Made by a program: the position numbers and the translations under genes. A stretch of 64,000 bases of DNA from the NCBI RefSeq assembly GCF_036013525.1, contig NZ_CP107853.1:186001-250000 (forward strand). Direction: 5' to 3'. Each line of letters opens with the position of its first letter. Within the stretch, counting starts at the first letter, position 1. The notes beneath the pieces were generated by a model. That model made no database searches, was not told the DNA's origin, and saw only the letters and a list, made by a program, of their open reading frames with translations. Of the stretch, positions 11,751 to 26,399 are shown one piece after another. This DNA comes from Nonomuraea sp. NBC_00507. GTDB lineage: Bacteria; Actinomycetota; Actinomycetes; Streptosporangiales; Streptosporangiaceae.

Positions 11751-11769
11751 CTGAAGGGCTCAGAAACCG
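11751..11769. repeat. 19-base dispersed repeat, copy 1
   Basis: The sequence ctgaagggctcagaaaccg is identical to 27364-27382. This copy lies downstream of rpoC, and the other lies just downstream of the rplA terminator, both in the same orientation relative to the minus-strand operons. Confidence 0.6.
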
Positions 11770-11839
11770 TCTCCCTGGAGGGCCCTCAGCCCCGAGCGGC
11801 GACTGGGCCGCCACGGCACCGCCGTAACGAAAGAAGGGG

Positions 11840-11962
11840 TTGAACGCAGCGCGCCCGGACTTGGTGCGAGACGGACCCCGGCCGCAGAACCGCACGGGTT
11901 TGAACGCAGCGCGCCCGGACTTGGTGCGAGACGGACCCCGGCCGGGAACGCAGCGCGCCCGG
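11840..11962. repeat. Tandem repeat, 60-base period, downstream of rpoC
   Basis: Two identical 45-base copies lie at 11840-11884 and 11900-11944, exactly 60 bases apart. A third, partial copy of 17 bases lies at 11946-11962 and runs into the rpoC terminator stem. The 15-base linkers between copies differ. It is non-coding as far as can be seen. Confidence 0.85.
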
Positions 11963-11989
11963 GCCTCTTGGACAAGAGACCCGGGCGCG
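11954..11989 (-). terminator. rpoC terminator
   Basis: A 16-bp stem with one mismatch (11954-11969 with 11974-11989) and a GGAC loop starts about 22 bases after the rpoC stop. No U tract follows. Its left arm is shared with the third copy of the 60-base tandem repeat. Confidence 0.75.
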
Positions 11990-12011
11990 TCACCTACAGG
12001 CGATCAAGAAT

Positions 12012-15890
<3,879 letters not shown>

Positions 15891-15907
15891 TTTGTGCGAT
15901 CTCCCCC

Positions 15908-19375
<3,468 letters not shown>

Positions 19376-19825
19376 CAGATGTCCTTCCGAGGGCTCGCGG
19401 CGGACTGACTACACGCACGCCAGACAACCTCGCAACGTGAGCAAGCATCGCGGGTCGTCAAAGGGCAGCGCAAAGGGGCAGTGTAGCCGAACGGCACACG
19501 CCTGTCCACTTTGCTCTCGCTGCATGCTCCACGTTGGTCGCAGCATCGCCCGTTCAGACGGAAACGTCAAGCCCGTGAGCCCGACTTTTAGCCGACTCTG
19601 GGCCCGGACGCTGGGTTTTCTCCCCTGTGTGACCGATCGCCTACCGCACAGGCCCAAGACGATACCCGCGAACGGGGGCGGTTAACGCTCCGTCACACCA
19701 GGGGTCGAACCCATGCCGACAACCGGTGTAGCTGTGACTTGATTACCCCCGTCATATGCTTCGCTAAACCAGATTTTTGGTAACAATTGAACGAACCGCC
19801 GCGCCGCCGGAGATCGTCCGGCGCG
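19376..19825 (-). other. rpoB upstream region, 450 bases
   Basis: No gene is seen. It holds the rpoB promoter (19542-19570) and a leader of about 160 bases. An AT-rich patch at about 19770-19800 stands out against the GC-rich background. A GC hairpin with a bulge at about 19800-19826 might end the upstream minus-strand gene, but it is weak. Confidence 0.6.
19542..19570 (-). promoter_or_regulatory. rpoBC promoter
   Basis: On the minus strand the -35 is TTGACG (19570-19565) and the -10 is GATGCT (19547-19542), separated by 17 bases. The predicted start near 19535 gives a leader of about 160 bases to the rpoB ATG. This shows rpoBC has its own promoter distinct from rplJL. Confidence 0.65.
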
Positions 19826-20323
19826 TCATGCGGTGCCGACCAAGGTCGACAGGCTGGCGACCAGCCAGCGCGAGTCCTGCCGGACCATGACGAACCTGGC
19901 TCGGTTCCGGAAGTACTCGTGCCGGGGCTTGGGTTCGCCGGAGACCTCCTTGACGGTAGACATGTTCACGAAGAGCAGAACCTCGACGCGGTCCGGCTCG
20001 GCTCGCTCCACCCCGGCTCCCGCCACCGCGATGGTCTGCACGATCTTCTGTGCCTTGGCCTTGGCGACCAGGCTCGTGGTCAAGTCTTTGAGGTGCTTGG
20101 TCAGCTCACCGGTGGTGTGCGCGCCGGCCCGCACCAAGTCCTCCTCTACGCTCCGATAGTCGTACGAGAGCAGGTCGGGCGCGACCTTCTTGGCCACGGC
20201 CACGGCCTCCACACCGGCCGCGTCGGCGTCACGAAGATCGCGCAGGTTGAACCACATCGCCGGCACCAGCACGCCGGCCACGACCACGAGCACGCCCAGC
20301 AGCACGATCACGAACGTCTTCAC
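19826..20323 (-). CDS. Mce-associated membrane protein
   Basis: The 165-residue product has one N-terminal transmembrane segment (about residues 4-24) followed by an extracytoplasmic NTF2-like domain with the phrase LLSYDYRSVEEDLVRAGAHTTGELTKHLKD. This pattern is typical of Mce-associated proteins, which stabilise Mce lipid-import complexes. The GTG at 20323 overlaps the stop of the upstream gene by four bases (GTGA); a longer frame exists but is not conserved in character. It is a paralogue of the upstream gene and ends a three-gene group with the Mkl-like ATPase. Confidence 0.75.
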   Translation of the reverse strand: MKTFVIVLLGVLVVVAGVLVPAMWFNLRDLRDADAAGVEAVAVAKKVAPDLLSYDYRSVEEDLVRAGAHTTGELTKHLKDLTTSLVAKAKAQKIVQTIAVAGAGVERAEPDRVEVLLFVNMSTVKEVSGEPKPRHEYFRNRARFVMVRQDSRWLVASLSTLVGTA

Positions 20324-20820
20324 AACACCTGCACCGCCTTCGACACCAGCCAGGCGCCGCCGACCTTGTCCAGGTCCATCGACCAGCGGTAGTAGCGCGC
20401 CTCCGGCGCGTTCTTGGAGCCGTCCCAGCGGATCTCCACATCCGCCACGACCAGCACCTTGGCCTTCGCTCCTGCCAGCGAGACGAGCCCCGTGGCGCGC
20501 AGCACGCCCTGCTGGACGACCTTGCTCCCGGTCGTGGTGGACTTGAGCTTGTCCGCGGTGGCGACGTATTCGGCCCTGGCCGCCCCCGTGGAGGTGTCGA
20601 GCATGCGCTGCAGGTCGGCCTCGACGGTCCGGTAGTCCAGCGAGATCAGGTTCTTGGCATGCGCGCCCGCTGCCAGCAGCGCGGCCTCCTTGTCCCCCGC
20701 CCTGCCCTGCTCGTCGCGCGCCTGCACGGCGATCCACACGCCCACGCCGACGAGCACCGCCAGCATCCCGCCGAGCACCGCGATCAGGATGCGGGCGAGC
20801 CTGACGTCGAGCCCTTCCAC
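20320..20820 (-). CDS. Mce-associated membrane protein
   Basis: The 166-residue product has an N-terminal transmembrane segment (about residues 9-33) and an extracytoplasmic domain with SLDYRTVEADLQRMLDTSTGAARAEY, the same motif as its downstream paralogue. Mce-associated proteins of this type accompany Mce transporters of lipids or sterols. The GTG start at 20820 follows a GGGAAGGGG stretch. No mce or yrbE gene is present in the window, so its partner complex must be encoded elsewhere. Confidence 0.72.
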   Translation of the reverse strand: MEGLDVRLARILIAVLGGMLAVLVGVGVWIAVQARDEQGRAGDKEAALLAAGAHAKNLISLDYRTVEADLQRMLDTSTGAARAEYVATADKLKSTTTGSKVVQQGVLRATGLVSLAGAKAKVLVVADVEIRWDGSKNAPEARYYRWSMDLDKVGGAWLVSKAVQVL

Positions 20821-21022
20821 GTCTGTCTCACCCCTTCCCGCGCGTCGGCCGCCGCCGGATCATAACGCGGCGGTCACGCCAGGGGCCCCTGAACCAACCC
20901 AGGAGGTAAGGGATCGGCGAAAGAGTTGCCAGATCCCACAAATGCCTCCATACGGCCCTCAGGGGCTCGCAGAGCGTCTGTTAGGGGCGCGCCCTACGTA
21001 AGGAGCCCCTCGGGGGCGGAGC

Positions 21023-22024
21023 TCACTTGACGCCGTGCAGGTAGGCGTTGACCAGGCGCGGGTATTCCTCCAGCCAGTTGCGGCCGCGCTCGTCCACGAA
21101 CGAGCCCTGCGGCGGGATCACGCCGTTGGCCGCCAGCCAGGTGCCCGGCGGCTGCTGGGCGCGGCGGATCCGATCGCCGGTCGGCATGAGTTGCGGCGGG
21201 ATCGGCGGCAGCGCGCCGGGGTCGTGCCCCAGCTGGGCCTCGGCCTCCAGCTCGGAGATGTCCTTCTCCTCCGACATGCCGATCGGGCCGTGCCTCCTGG
21301 CGTTGAGGAACTGCCGCACCACCGGCTCGTCGCTCGACAACAACATCTCGCGCGGGCCGAACATCACCAGCTCCCGCCGGAACAGCAGCCCGATGCTGTC
21401 GGGCACCGTACGGGCGGTGTTGATGTCGTGCGTCACGATCAGGAACGTCGCCTCGACCTCGGCGTTGAGATCGACGATGAGCTGGTTGAGGTACGCCGTG
21501 CGCACCGGGTCGAGCCCGGAGTCCGGCTCGTCGAAGAGGATGATCTCCGGATCCAGCACCAGCGCCCTGGCGAGCCCTGCCCGCTTGCGCATGCCGCCCG
21601 AGATCTCCCCCGGCAGCTTGCGCTCCGCGCCGAGCAGCCCGACCAGCTCCATCTTCTCCATCACGATCTGGCGGACCTGGGACTCGGTCTTCTTGGTGTG
21701 CTCGCGCAGGGGGAAGGCGATGTTGTCGTAGAGGTTGAGCGAGCCGAACAGCGCGCCGTCCTGGAACAGCACCCCGAAGAGCCTGCGGACCTCGTACAGC
21801 TTGCTCTCGGTGCAGTTGGCGAGGTCGTAGCCGTCGATCCAGATGTGGCCGCGGTCCGGCCGCAGCAGCCCGACCAGTGTCTTGAGGAAGACCGACTTGC
21901 CGGTGCCCGACGGCCCGAGCAGGACCGAGATCTCGCCCGCGGGCAGCGTGAGCGAGACGTCCTCCCAGATGACCTGGCGCCCGAACGACTTGGTGAGCCC
22001 GTCTACGACGACTTCGACGCCCAC
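21023..22024 (-). CDS. mkl: Mce-type ABC transporter ATPase (Mkl/MlaF-like)
   Basis: This ATPase probably energises Mce/YrbE lipid importers. The 333-residue product has Walker A GPSGTGKS, signature SGGMRKRAGLARAL and Walker B ILFDEPDSGLDP. The MlaF-like family shows the same SGGMRKR signature. The last 90 or so residues form a Pro-rich extension after the ATPase core. The GTG at 22024 has GGAAGG at a suitable spacing, so a longer frame to 22060 is rejected. No permease gene is adjacent, which fits the orphan Mkl of mycobacteria. Confidence 0.85.
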   Translation of the reverse strand: MGVEVVVDGLTKSFGRQVIWEDVSLTLPAGEISVLLGPSGTGKSVFLKTLVGLLRPDRGHIWIDGYDLANCTESKLYEVRRLFGVLFQDGALFGSLNLYDNIAFPLREHTKKTESQVRQIVMEKMELVGLLGAERKLPGEISGGMRKRAGLARALVLDPEIILFDEPDSGLDPVRTAYLNQLIVDLNAEVEATFLIVTHDINTARTVPDSIGLLFRRELVMFGPREMLLSSDEPVVRQFLNARRHGPIGMSEEKDISELEAEAQLGHDPGALPPIPPQLMPTGDRIRRAQQPPGTWLAANGVIPPQGSFVDERGRNWLEEYPRLVNAYLHGVK

Positions 22025-22114
22025 TGGCCACCTTCCCGTGCTCGGGGATGATGCCATCACCGTAACGACGCCCGGCCGGATGACGACCAGGATCGATAAC
22101 TTGTTACGAGGCAG

Positions 22115-22681
22115 TTATGAGACTTCCGGTCCAGTAAGCGCTCGCAGGCTCGGGCGCAGCACGCGCGCGATCTCCTCCTGGGAGACCTCGCGGAGATCGT
22201 CCAGCTCCAGCAGCTGATGGCCGACCGTTACGCCGAGCATGATCATCGTCATCAGCGCGGCCCGCAGCCGGGCGTCCTCGCTGGGGATGGAGTCCGCCAG
22301 CCGGTCGATCTGCCTGCCCAGCAGCTCCCGCGCCGCGGCGGCGGCCTCGGGGTGGGTGAGCATGGACCGCATCATGGCCAGGGAGCCCTGCGGCAGCTCG
22401 CCGATCTTCATGGTGAGCGTGCCGAGGAGGTATTCGACCAGCTCGTTCGCGTCCAAGCCTGCGCCGGGGACCGGCGCCACGCGCACGGCCTGGTTGAAGA
22501 GCTCCTGCTTGCTGCCGAAGTACTGCATGACTAGGGCGGGATCGACCTCGGCCGCCCGGGCGACGGCCCGGATCGTGGTGCGCTCGAATCCCAGCTCCGC
22601 GAAGAGCGTCCTGGCCGCGTCGAGGATCCTGCCCTCGGTCCTGCGTCGCCGCTCCGCCCGCGGAAGCACTCTCTCACTCAC
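22115..22681 (-). CDS. TetR family transcriptional regulator
   Basis: The 188-residue product has a TetR helix-turn-helix at residues 15-60 (ILDAARTLFAELGFERTTIRAVARAAEVDPALVMQYFGSKQELF), which binds operator DNA as a dimer. The remainder is a helical ligand domain ending in a TetR_C-like region. It is divergent from the NTF2-like gene at 22769; the 87-base intergenic region carries a perfect 13-base palindrome and an 11-base inverted repeat, the likely operator. The ligand is unknown. Confidence 0.9.
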   Translation of the reverse strand: MSERVLPRAERRRRTEGRILDAARTLFAELGFERTTIRAVARAAEVDPALVMQYFGSKQELFNQAVRVAPVPGAGLDANELVEYLLGTLTMKIGELPQGSLAMMRSMLTHPEAAAAARELLGRQIDRLADSIPSEDARLRAALMTMIMLGVTVGHQLLELDDLREVSQEEIARVLRPSLRALTGPEVS

Positions 22682-22692
22682 GCGACGACTCT

Positions 22693-22747
22693 ACATGCGT
22701 TGACCGATCGCGCTTTTTCGCTCTACGCTCGTTGAATCAACGCATGT
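22693..22747. promoter_or_regulatory. TetR operator region between divergent genes
   Basis: An 11-base arm acatgcgttga (22693-22703) is repeated inverted at 22737-22747. The right arm overlaps a 13-base palindrome, CGTTGAATCAACG (22730-22742). The palindrome sits just at the expected transcription start of the NTF2-like gene, and the left arm overlaps the -35. This is the typical layout for repression by the adjacent TetR. Confidence 0.7.
22700..22729 (+). promoter_or_regulatory. Promoter of the NTF2-like gene
   Basis: TTGACC (22700-22705) and TACGCT (22724-22729) are 18 bases apart and read towards the gene at 22769. The predicted start near 22736 falls inside the palindrome. Confidence 0.6.
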
Positions 22748-22768
22748 TGAGCGAATTGGGGGTCACTC

Positions 22769-23152
22769 ATGTCCATAGAAGAGATCGTCACCGCCTTCCA
22801 CGACGCGATGCTGCACAAGTCGGCCGACGAGCTGGCCGAGCTGTATGCGGAGGACGGGCTGCACGAGTTCCCGTTCGGCGGGCTGCCGCCGTACAAGAGC
22901 AGGGAGGAGATCCGCGCGGGCTATCGCGCGTCATGGGGCGCGACGCCCGCCGACGTCAAGGAGGTCCGCAGGTTGGCGCTGCACCGCACGGACGATCCGG
23001 AGGTCGTGGTGGTGGAGCAGAGCACGGACGTCACGGCCGGGGACCGGTCGATCACGGTCCCCGGCCTCCTCGTCCTGCGGATCAGGAACGGTGAGATCGT
23101 CCATACGAGGGACTACATGGACACCAGCGCCATCGCCCAGGTCCGCGGCTAG
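22769..23152 (+). CDS. SnoaL/NTF2-like protein
   Basis: The 127-residue product has the compact cone-shaped NTF2-like fold: FHDAMLHKSADELAELYAEDGLHEFPFGG, then a central beta region, and RIRNGEIVHTRDYMDTSAIAQ at the C-terminus, as in SnoaL-like isomerase or ketosteroid-type proteins. The substrate is unknown. The ATG is preceded by GGGGG at about 9 bases. The stop codon shares the palindrome CTAG with the stop of the convergent glycosyltransferase. Probably repressed by the divergent TetR. Confidence 0.8.
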   Translation: MSIEEIVTAFHDAMLHKSADELAELYAEDGLHEFPFGGLPPYKSREEIRAGYRASWGATPADVKEVRRLALHRTDDPEVVVVEQSTDVTAGDRSITVPGLLVLRIRNGEIVHTRDYMDTSAIAQVRG

Positions 23153-25035
23153 GCGTTCTGGGTGAGGTCGAAGACGGTGGCGCCCCCGACAGTGGTGGCG
23201 GTGAAGGTCTCCTGGACCCACGCGGCGATCTCGGCCGCGTCGCCGCTGCCGCCCGTGCTCCGCCCGCCGAAACCGCCCATGCCGGTGCCCAGGAAGTAGT
23301 GAATCTTCTTCTCGGCCACGTACTGCTTGAACTGCTCCAGCGTCGGCGCGGGATCGGTGCCGTTGAACCCGCCCACCGCCATCACCGGTTGGCCGCCGGC
23401 GAGCTGATATCCGGCCGCGTTGTTGGACCCGACGGTCGCCGCCACCCACGTGTAGCCGGAGGCCCCGTCCTTCAGCAGCGCGGTCAGCTCGGCGGCCGGC
23501 GTGCCGGCGTTGAGCAGCCCGCCCATGCCGCCACCGCCCATCCTGCCGCGCCCGGCGCCGTCGGCGCCGGCCGTCGGCGGGCGGAAGGCCTGGCCTCCGC
23601 CGCCGGGCCGCTGGAACCCGCCACCGGGCGGCCCGCCGAACCCGCCGCCGCCGGTGGAGGGCCCGGCCGTCGGGATGGCTCCGGTGTGCGGCGACGCGGC
23701 GGTGTCCACGGCGTACGCGGCCGGCCCCGCCAGGCACGCCACCAGGGCGATCGCGACCACGGCCAGGACGCGGCGGGTCAGCAACATCGCCAGCGCCGCC
23801 CCCAGGCCCGCCACCAGCACGGCGACCCCCAGCCACGCGTTCCAGTCGGCGCTGCGCGACAGCAGCACGTACGACCACACGGCCGTCCCGGCCGTGATCA
23901 TGGCCGGCAGCCTGCGGGCCCCCCGCTCCCAGAGCACGGCGGCCCCCATGCCCACCAGCACCGCGATGGCCGGCGCCAGCGCCACGGTGTAGTACGCGTG
24001 GAAGATCCCTTGCATGAGGCTGAAGACCAACGCCGTCACGAGCAGCCAGCTCCCCCACACCCAGACGGCGGCGCGGACCGGGTCGGCCCGAGGAGCCCGC
24101 CGGGTCAGCCAGGTGACGGCGACCAGCAACATCAGGGCCGCAGGGAGCAGCCAGGAGATCTGCCCGCCCGCCTCGGTGTCGAACATCCGCAGCCATCCGG
24201 ACTGCTGGTTGAGGTTTCCCAGCCCGCCGTAGTCGGCTCCGTTGAGCCGGCCGATGCCGTTGTAGCCGAGGGCCAGCCCCAGCACGCTGTTGGTCTGCGA
24301 GCCGCCGATGTACGGCCGCTCGGAGGCGGGCACCAGCGCCACCGCCAGCAGCCACCACCCGGCGGCGGCCACCATCGCGGCCCCCGCCAGCAGCAACTGC
24401 CAGATCCGGCGCCTGAACGCCACGGGCGCGGTCAGGAGGTAGACCAGCGCGAACCCCGGCAGCACGAGAAACGCCTGCAACATCTTCGCCAGGAACGCGA
24501 ACCCGATCGCCGCCCCCGCCAGCACCAGCCACCGGGTCGCCCCCCGCTCCTGGGCCCGCACCACGCAGTAGCCCGCGACGGTCAGCAACAGCACCAGCAG
24601 CGCGTCGGGGTTGTTGAACCGGAACATCAGCACGGCCACCGGCGTGACCGCCATGACCGCCCCGGCCAGCAGCGCCGCCCATAGGCTGAACAGCCGGCGC
24701 ACGGAGGCGTACACCATGGCCACGGTGCCGACGCCCATCAACGCCTGCGGCACGAGCATGGCCCACGAGTTCAGCCCGAACAACCGCACGCTGAGCACCA
24801 TGGGCCACAGCGAGGCAGGCGTCTTGTCGACGGTGATCGCGTTCGCGGCGTCCGAGGCCCCGAAGAAGAACGCCGTCCAGCTCTGGCTGCCGGCCTGCAC
24901 GGCTGCCGCGTAATAAGAATTGGCCCAGCCCGAGGCTCCAAGGCCCCAGATGTACAGCACGCCGGTGCCCACGAGGAGGGCGGCCAGCGCCCAACGAGAC
25001 TTAGCTTCGGTAACCACGTCAGGCACGCTAGGCAC
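23149..25035 (-). CDS. Family 39 glycosyltransferase (ArnT/YkcB-like membrane protein)
   Basis: The product (about 628 residues from the GTG at 25035; other GTG starts lie at 25026 and 25017) has about 10-12 transmembrane segments, with the catalytic-type TSITVDKTP-like stretch AITVDKTPASLWPMVLSVRLFG in the first extracytoplasmic loop. It likely moves a sugar from a lipid carrier to cell-wall or protein acceptors. A Gly/Pro-rich stretch separates the membrane part from a C-terminal extracytoplasmic domain of about 120 residues, as in YkcA/YkcB homologues. Convergent with the NTF2-like gene. Confidence 0.8.
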   Translation of the reverse strand: MPSVPDVVTEAKSRWALAALLVGTGVLYIWGLGASGWANSYYAAAVQAGSQSWTAFFFGASDAANAITVDKTPASLWPMVLSVRLFGLNSWAMLVPQALMGVGTVAMVYASVRRLFSLWAALLAGAVMAVTPVAVLMFRFNNPDALLVLLLTVAGYCVVRAQERGATRWLVLAGAAIGFAFLAKMLQAFLVLPGFALVYLLTAPVAFRRRIWQLLLAGAAMVAAAGWWLLAVALVPASERPYIGGSQTNSVLGLALGYNGIGRLNGADYGGLGNLNQQSGWLRMFDTEAGGQISWLLPAALMLLVAVTWLTRRAPRADPVRAAVWVWGSWLLVTALVFSLMQGIFHAYYTVALAPAIAVLVGMGAAVLWERGARRLPAMITAGTAVWSYVLLSRSADWNAWLGVAVLVAGLGAALAMLLTRRVLAVVAIALVACLAGPAAYAVDTAASPHTGAIPTAGPSTGGGGFGGPPGGGFQRPGGGGQAFRPPTAGADGAGRGRMGGGGMGGLLNAGTPAAELTALLKDGASGYTWVAATVGSNNAAGYQLAGGQPVMAVGGFNGTDPAPTLEQFKQYVAEKKIHYFLGTGMGGFGGRSTGGSGDAAEIAAWVQETFTATTVGGATVFDLTQNA

Positions 25036-25112
25036 GCCGGTTGGCGGGGCGATGAGACCGGGATGAGAATCTCCTGAGCCGTGGCCGCACGGCACCGCTC
25101 AGGAAATGCGAA

Positions 25113-25154
25113 AAGGGGCGGAGACATCCGGCACCAGGATGTCTCGCGCCCCTT
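25113..25154 (-). terminator. rplL terminator
   Basis: A hairpin of 17 bp with one bulge (25113-25129 with 25137-25154) has a 7-base loop and runs into CTTTT on the minus strand. It lies 20 bases after the rplL stop and closes the rplJ-rplL unit. Confidence 0.8.
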
Positions 25155-25175
25155 CTCAGAAGAGACAGGACCGTC

Positions 25176-25565
25176 TTACTTCACGGTCACGGTGGCGCCG
25201 GCGCCCTCGAGGGCAGCCTTGGCCTTCTCCGCCTGCTCCTTGTTGACCTTGCCGTCGAAGACGTTCTTCGGAGCGCCGTCCACCAGGTCCTTGGCCTCCT
25301 TGAGGCCCAGGGACGTGAGGGCGCGGATCTCCTTGATGACCTGGATCTTCTTGTCGCCGGCGGCCTCGAGGACGACGTCGAACTCGTCCTGCTCCTCAAC
25401 GGCGGCGGCCTCGGCGGCGGGGGCGCCGGGGGCGGCGGCGACCGCGACCGGGGCGGCGGCCTTGACGTCGAAGACCTCTTCGAACTGCTTCACGAACTCG
25501 GACAGCTCGAGGAGGGTCATCTCCTTGAACGTGTCGAGCAGCTCTTCGGTGCTGAGCTTCGCCAT
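25176..25565 (-). CDS. rplL: 50S ribosomal protein L7/L12
   Basis: L7/L12 forms the flexible stalk that recruits GTPase factors. The ATG at 25565 gives [21 protein letters not shown] and 129 residues, with an Ala/Gly/Pro-rich hinge near 40-55 and the C-terminal domain [29 protein letters not shown]. An AAGGA box precedes this start; an upstream in-frame ATG at 25598 adds 11 non-conserved residues and is rejected. Confidence 0.97.
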   Translation of the reverse strand: MAKLSTEELLDTFKEMTLLELSEFVKQFEEVFDVKAAAPVAVAAAPGAPAAEAAAVEEQDEFDVVLEAAGDKKIQVIKEIRALTSLGLKEAKDLVDGAPKNVFDGKVNKEQAEKAKAALEGAGATVTVK

Positions 25566-25637
25566 GATGTTTTCCTTACGTTTAGGACTTGCTGACAACT
25601 AGGAACGGGACCGCGGTAGGTGCGGCAATCCCCGGTG

Positions 25638-26162
25638 TTACTCGCCCGCCTCGTCGCGCTTCGCGCGAAGGGCGTCGGCCAGCTGAGCCATTTGCGTGGG
25701 CAGCGCGGCGAACATCGCGGCAGCGGCGCTCTGCTTCGCCTTGAGCGCACCGGCAAGCTTCGCGAGGAGGACCTCGCGGGACTCGAGGTCGGCGAGCTTG
25801 GTGATCTCAGTAGCGTTGAGGGCCTTGCCCTCGAGCACGCCGCCCTTGATCACCAGAAGGGGATTGGCCTTGGCGAAGTCACGCAGACCCTTGGCCGCCT
25901 CCACGACGTCGCCCTTGACGAAGGCGACGGCGGTCGGACCGACCAGCAGGTCGTCAAGACCCGTCACGCCTGCCTCGTTGGCGGCGATCTTGGTCAGGGT
26001 GTTCTTCGCCACGGCGAACTTCGCATTCTCACCGAGAGAGGTGCGCAGCTCCTTGAGCTGAGCGACGGTGAGACCGCGGTACTCGGTCAGAACGGCGGCA
26101 GCGCTGCCCTCGAACTCATTCTTGAGCTCGGCAACCGCTGTCGCCTTATCCGGCCTCGCCAT
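25638..26162 (-). CDS. rplJ: 50S ribosomal protein L10
   Basis: L10 anchors the L7/L12 dimers at the base of the stalk. The ATG at 26162 gives 174 residues starting [33 protein letters not shown], with the C-terminal L12-binding helix rich in Ala and Lys. An AGGAGG lies just upstream. A longer in-frame version to 26243 adds non-conserved Gly/Pro sequence. In other bacteria L10 represses its own mRNA through the leader, which here is about 237 bases. Confidence 0.97.
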   Translation of the reverse strand: MARPDKATAVAELKNEFEGSAAAVLTEYRGLTVAQLKELRTSLGENAKFAVAKNTLTKIAANEAGVTGLDDLLVGPTAVAFVKGDVVEAAKGLRDFAKANPLLVIKGGVLEGKALNATEITKLADLESREVLLAKLAGALKAKQSAAAAMFAALPTQMAQLADALRAKRDEAGE

Positions 26163-26399
26163 GGGCCTCCTTCCAGATGTGCCGCCGGCGAAGGCCCCCG
26201 AACATGAGAACAGCCCCGGGCGCAGGGCGCACGGGGCTCGCACACACGGATCAGACCATGTGGGAAACTCGCATCACACCTGCGCGGGTCGTCCACATGA
26301 CGTGGATCCTTCGGCCGTCAAGCTTGAGCACCTGACGACAACCGGCGGTCTTCGGCAACGACCAGACTACGTCCTGGTCGCCGAGTTTCCAAATCGTTC
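26163..26399 (-). promoter_or_regulatory. rplJ upstream leader region
   Basis: This 237-base stretch separates the lipoprotein gene from rplJ. It contains a 7-bp hairpin with a 13-base loop (26212-26218 with 26232-26238) about 50 bases before the rplJ start, where L10 leader structures are found in other bacteria. Whether it is the L10-L12 binding site cannot be told by eye. Confidence 0.4.

Larger units (their letters stand above)
11252..12011 (-). other. rpoC-rpsL intergenic region, 760 bases
   Basis: No credible gene is seen. Read on the minus strand, the region holds the rpoC terminator (11954-11989), a tandem repeat (11840-11962), one copy of a 19-base repeat also found after rplA (11751-11769), the str promoter (11477-11505) and a leader of about 220 bases. 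Short open frames on the plus strand lack ribosome-binding sites and contain only repeat-derived or low-complexity sequence. Confidence 0.7.

Noticed and set aside
11431..11754. Plus-strand frame in the rpoC-rpsL gap
   Set aside because: It has no ribosome-binding site, covers the str promoter on the other strand and has low-complexity His/Arg/Pro composition.
19826..20737. Long 303-residue version of the downstream Mce-associated gene
   Set aside because: Its first half is an out-of-frame reading of the upstream paralogue; the GTG at 20323 with a GTGA overlap is the natural start.
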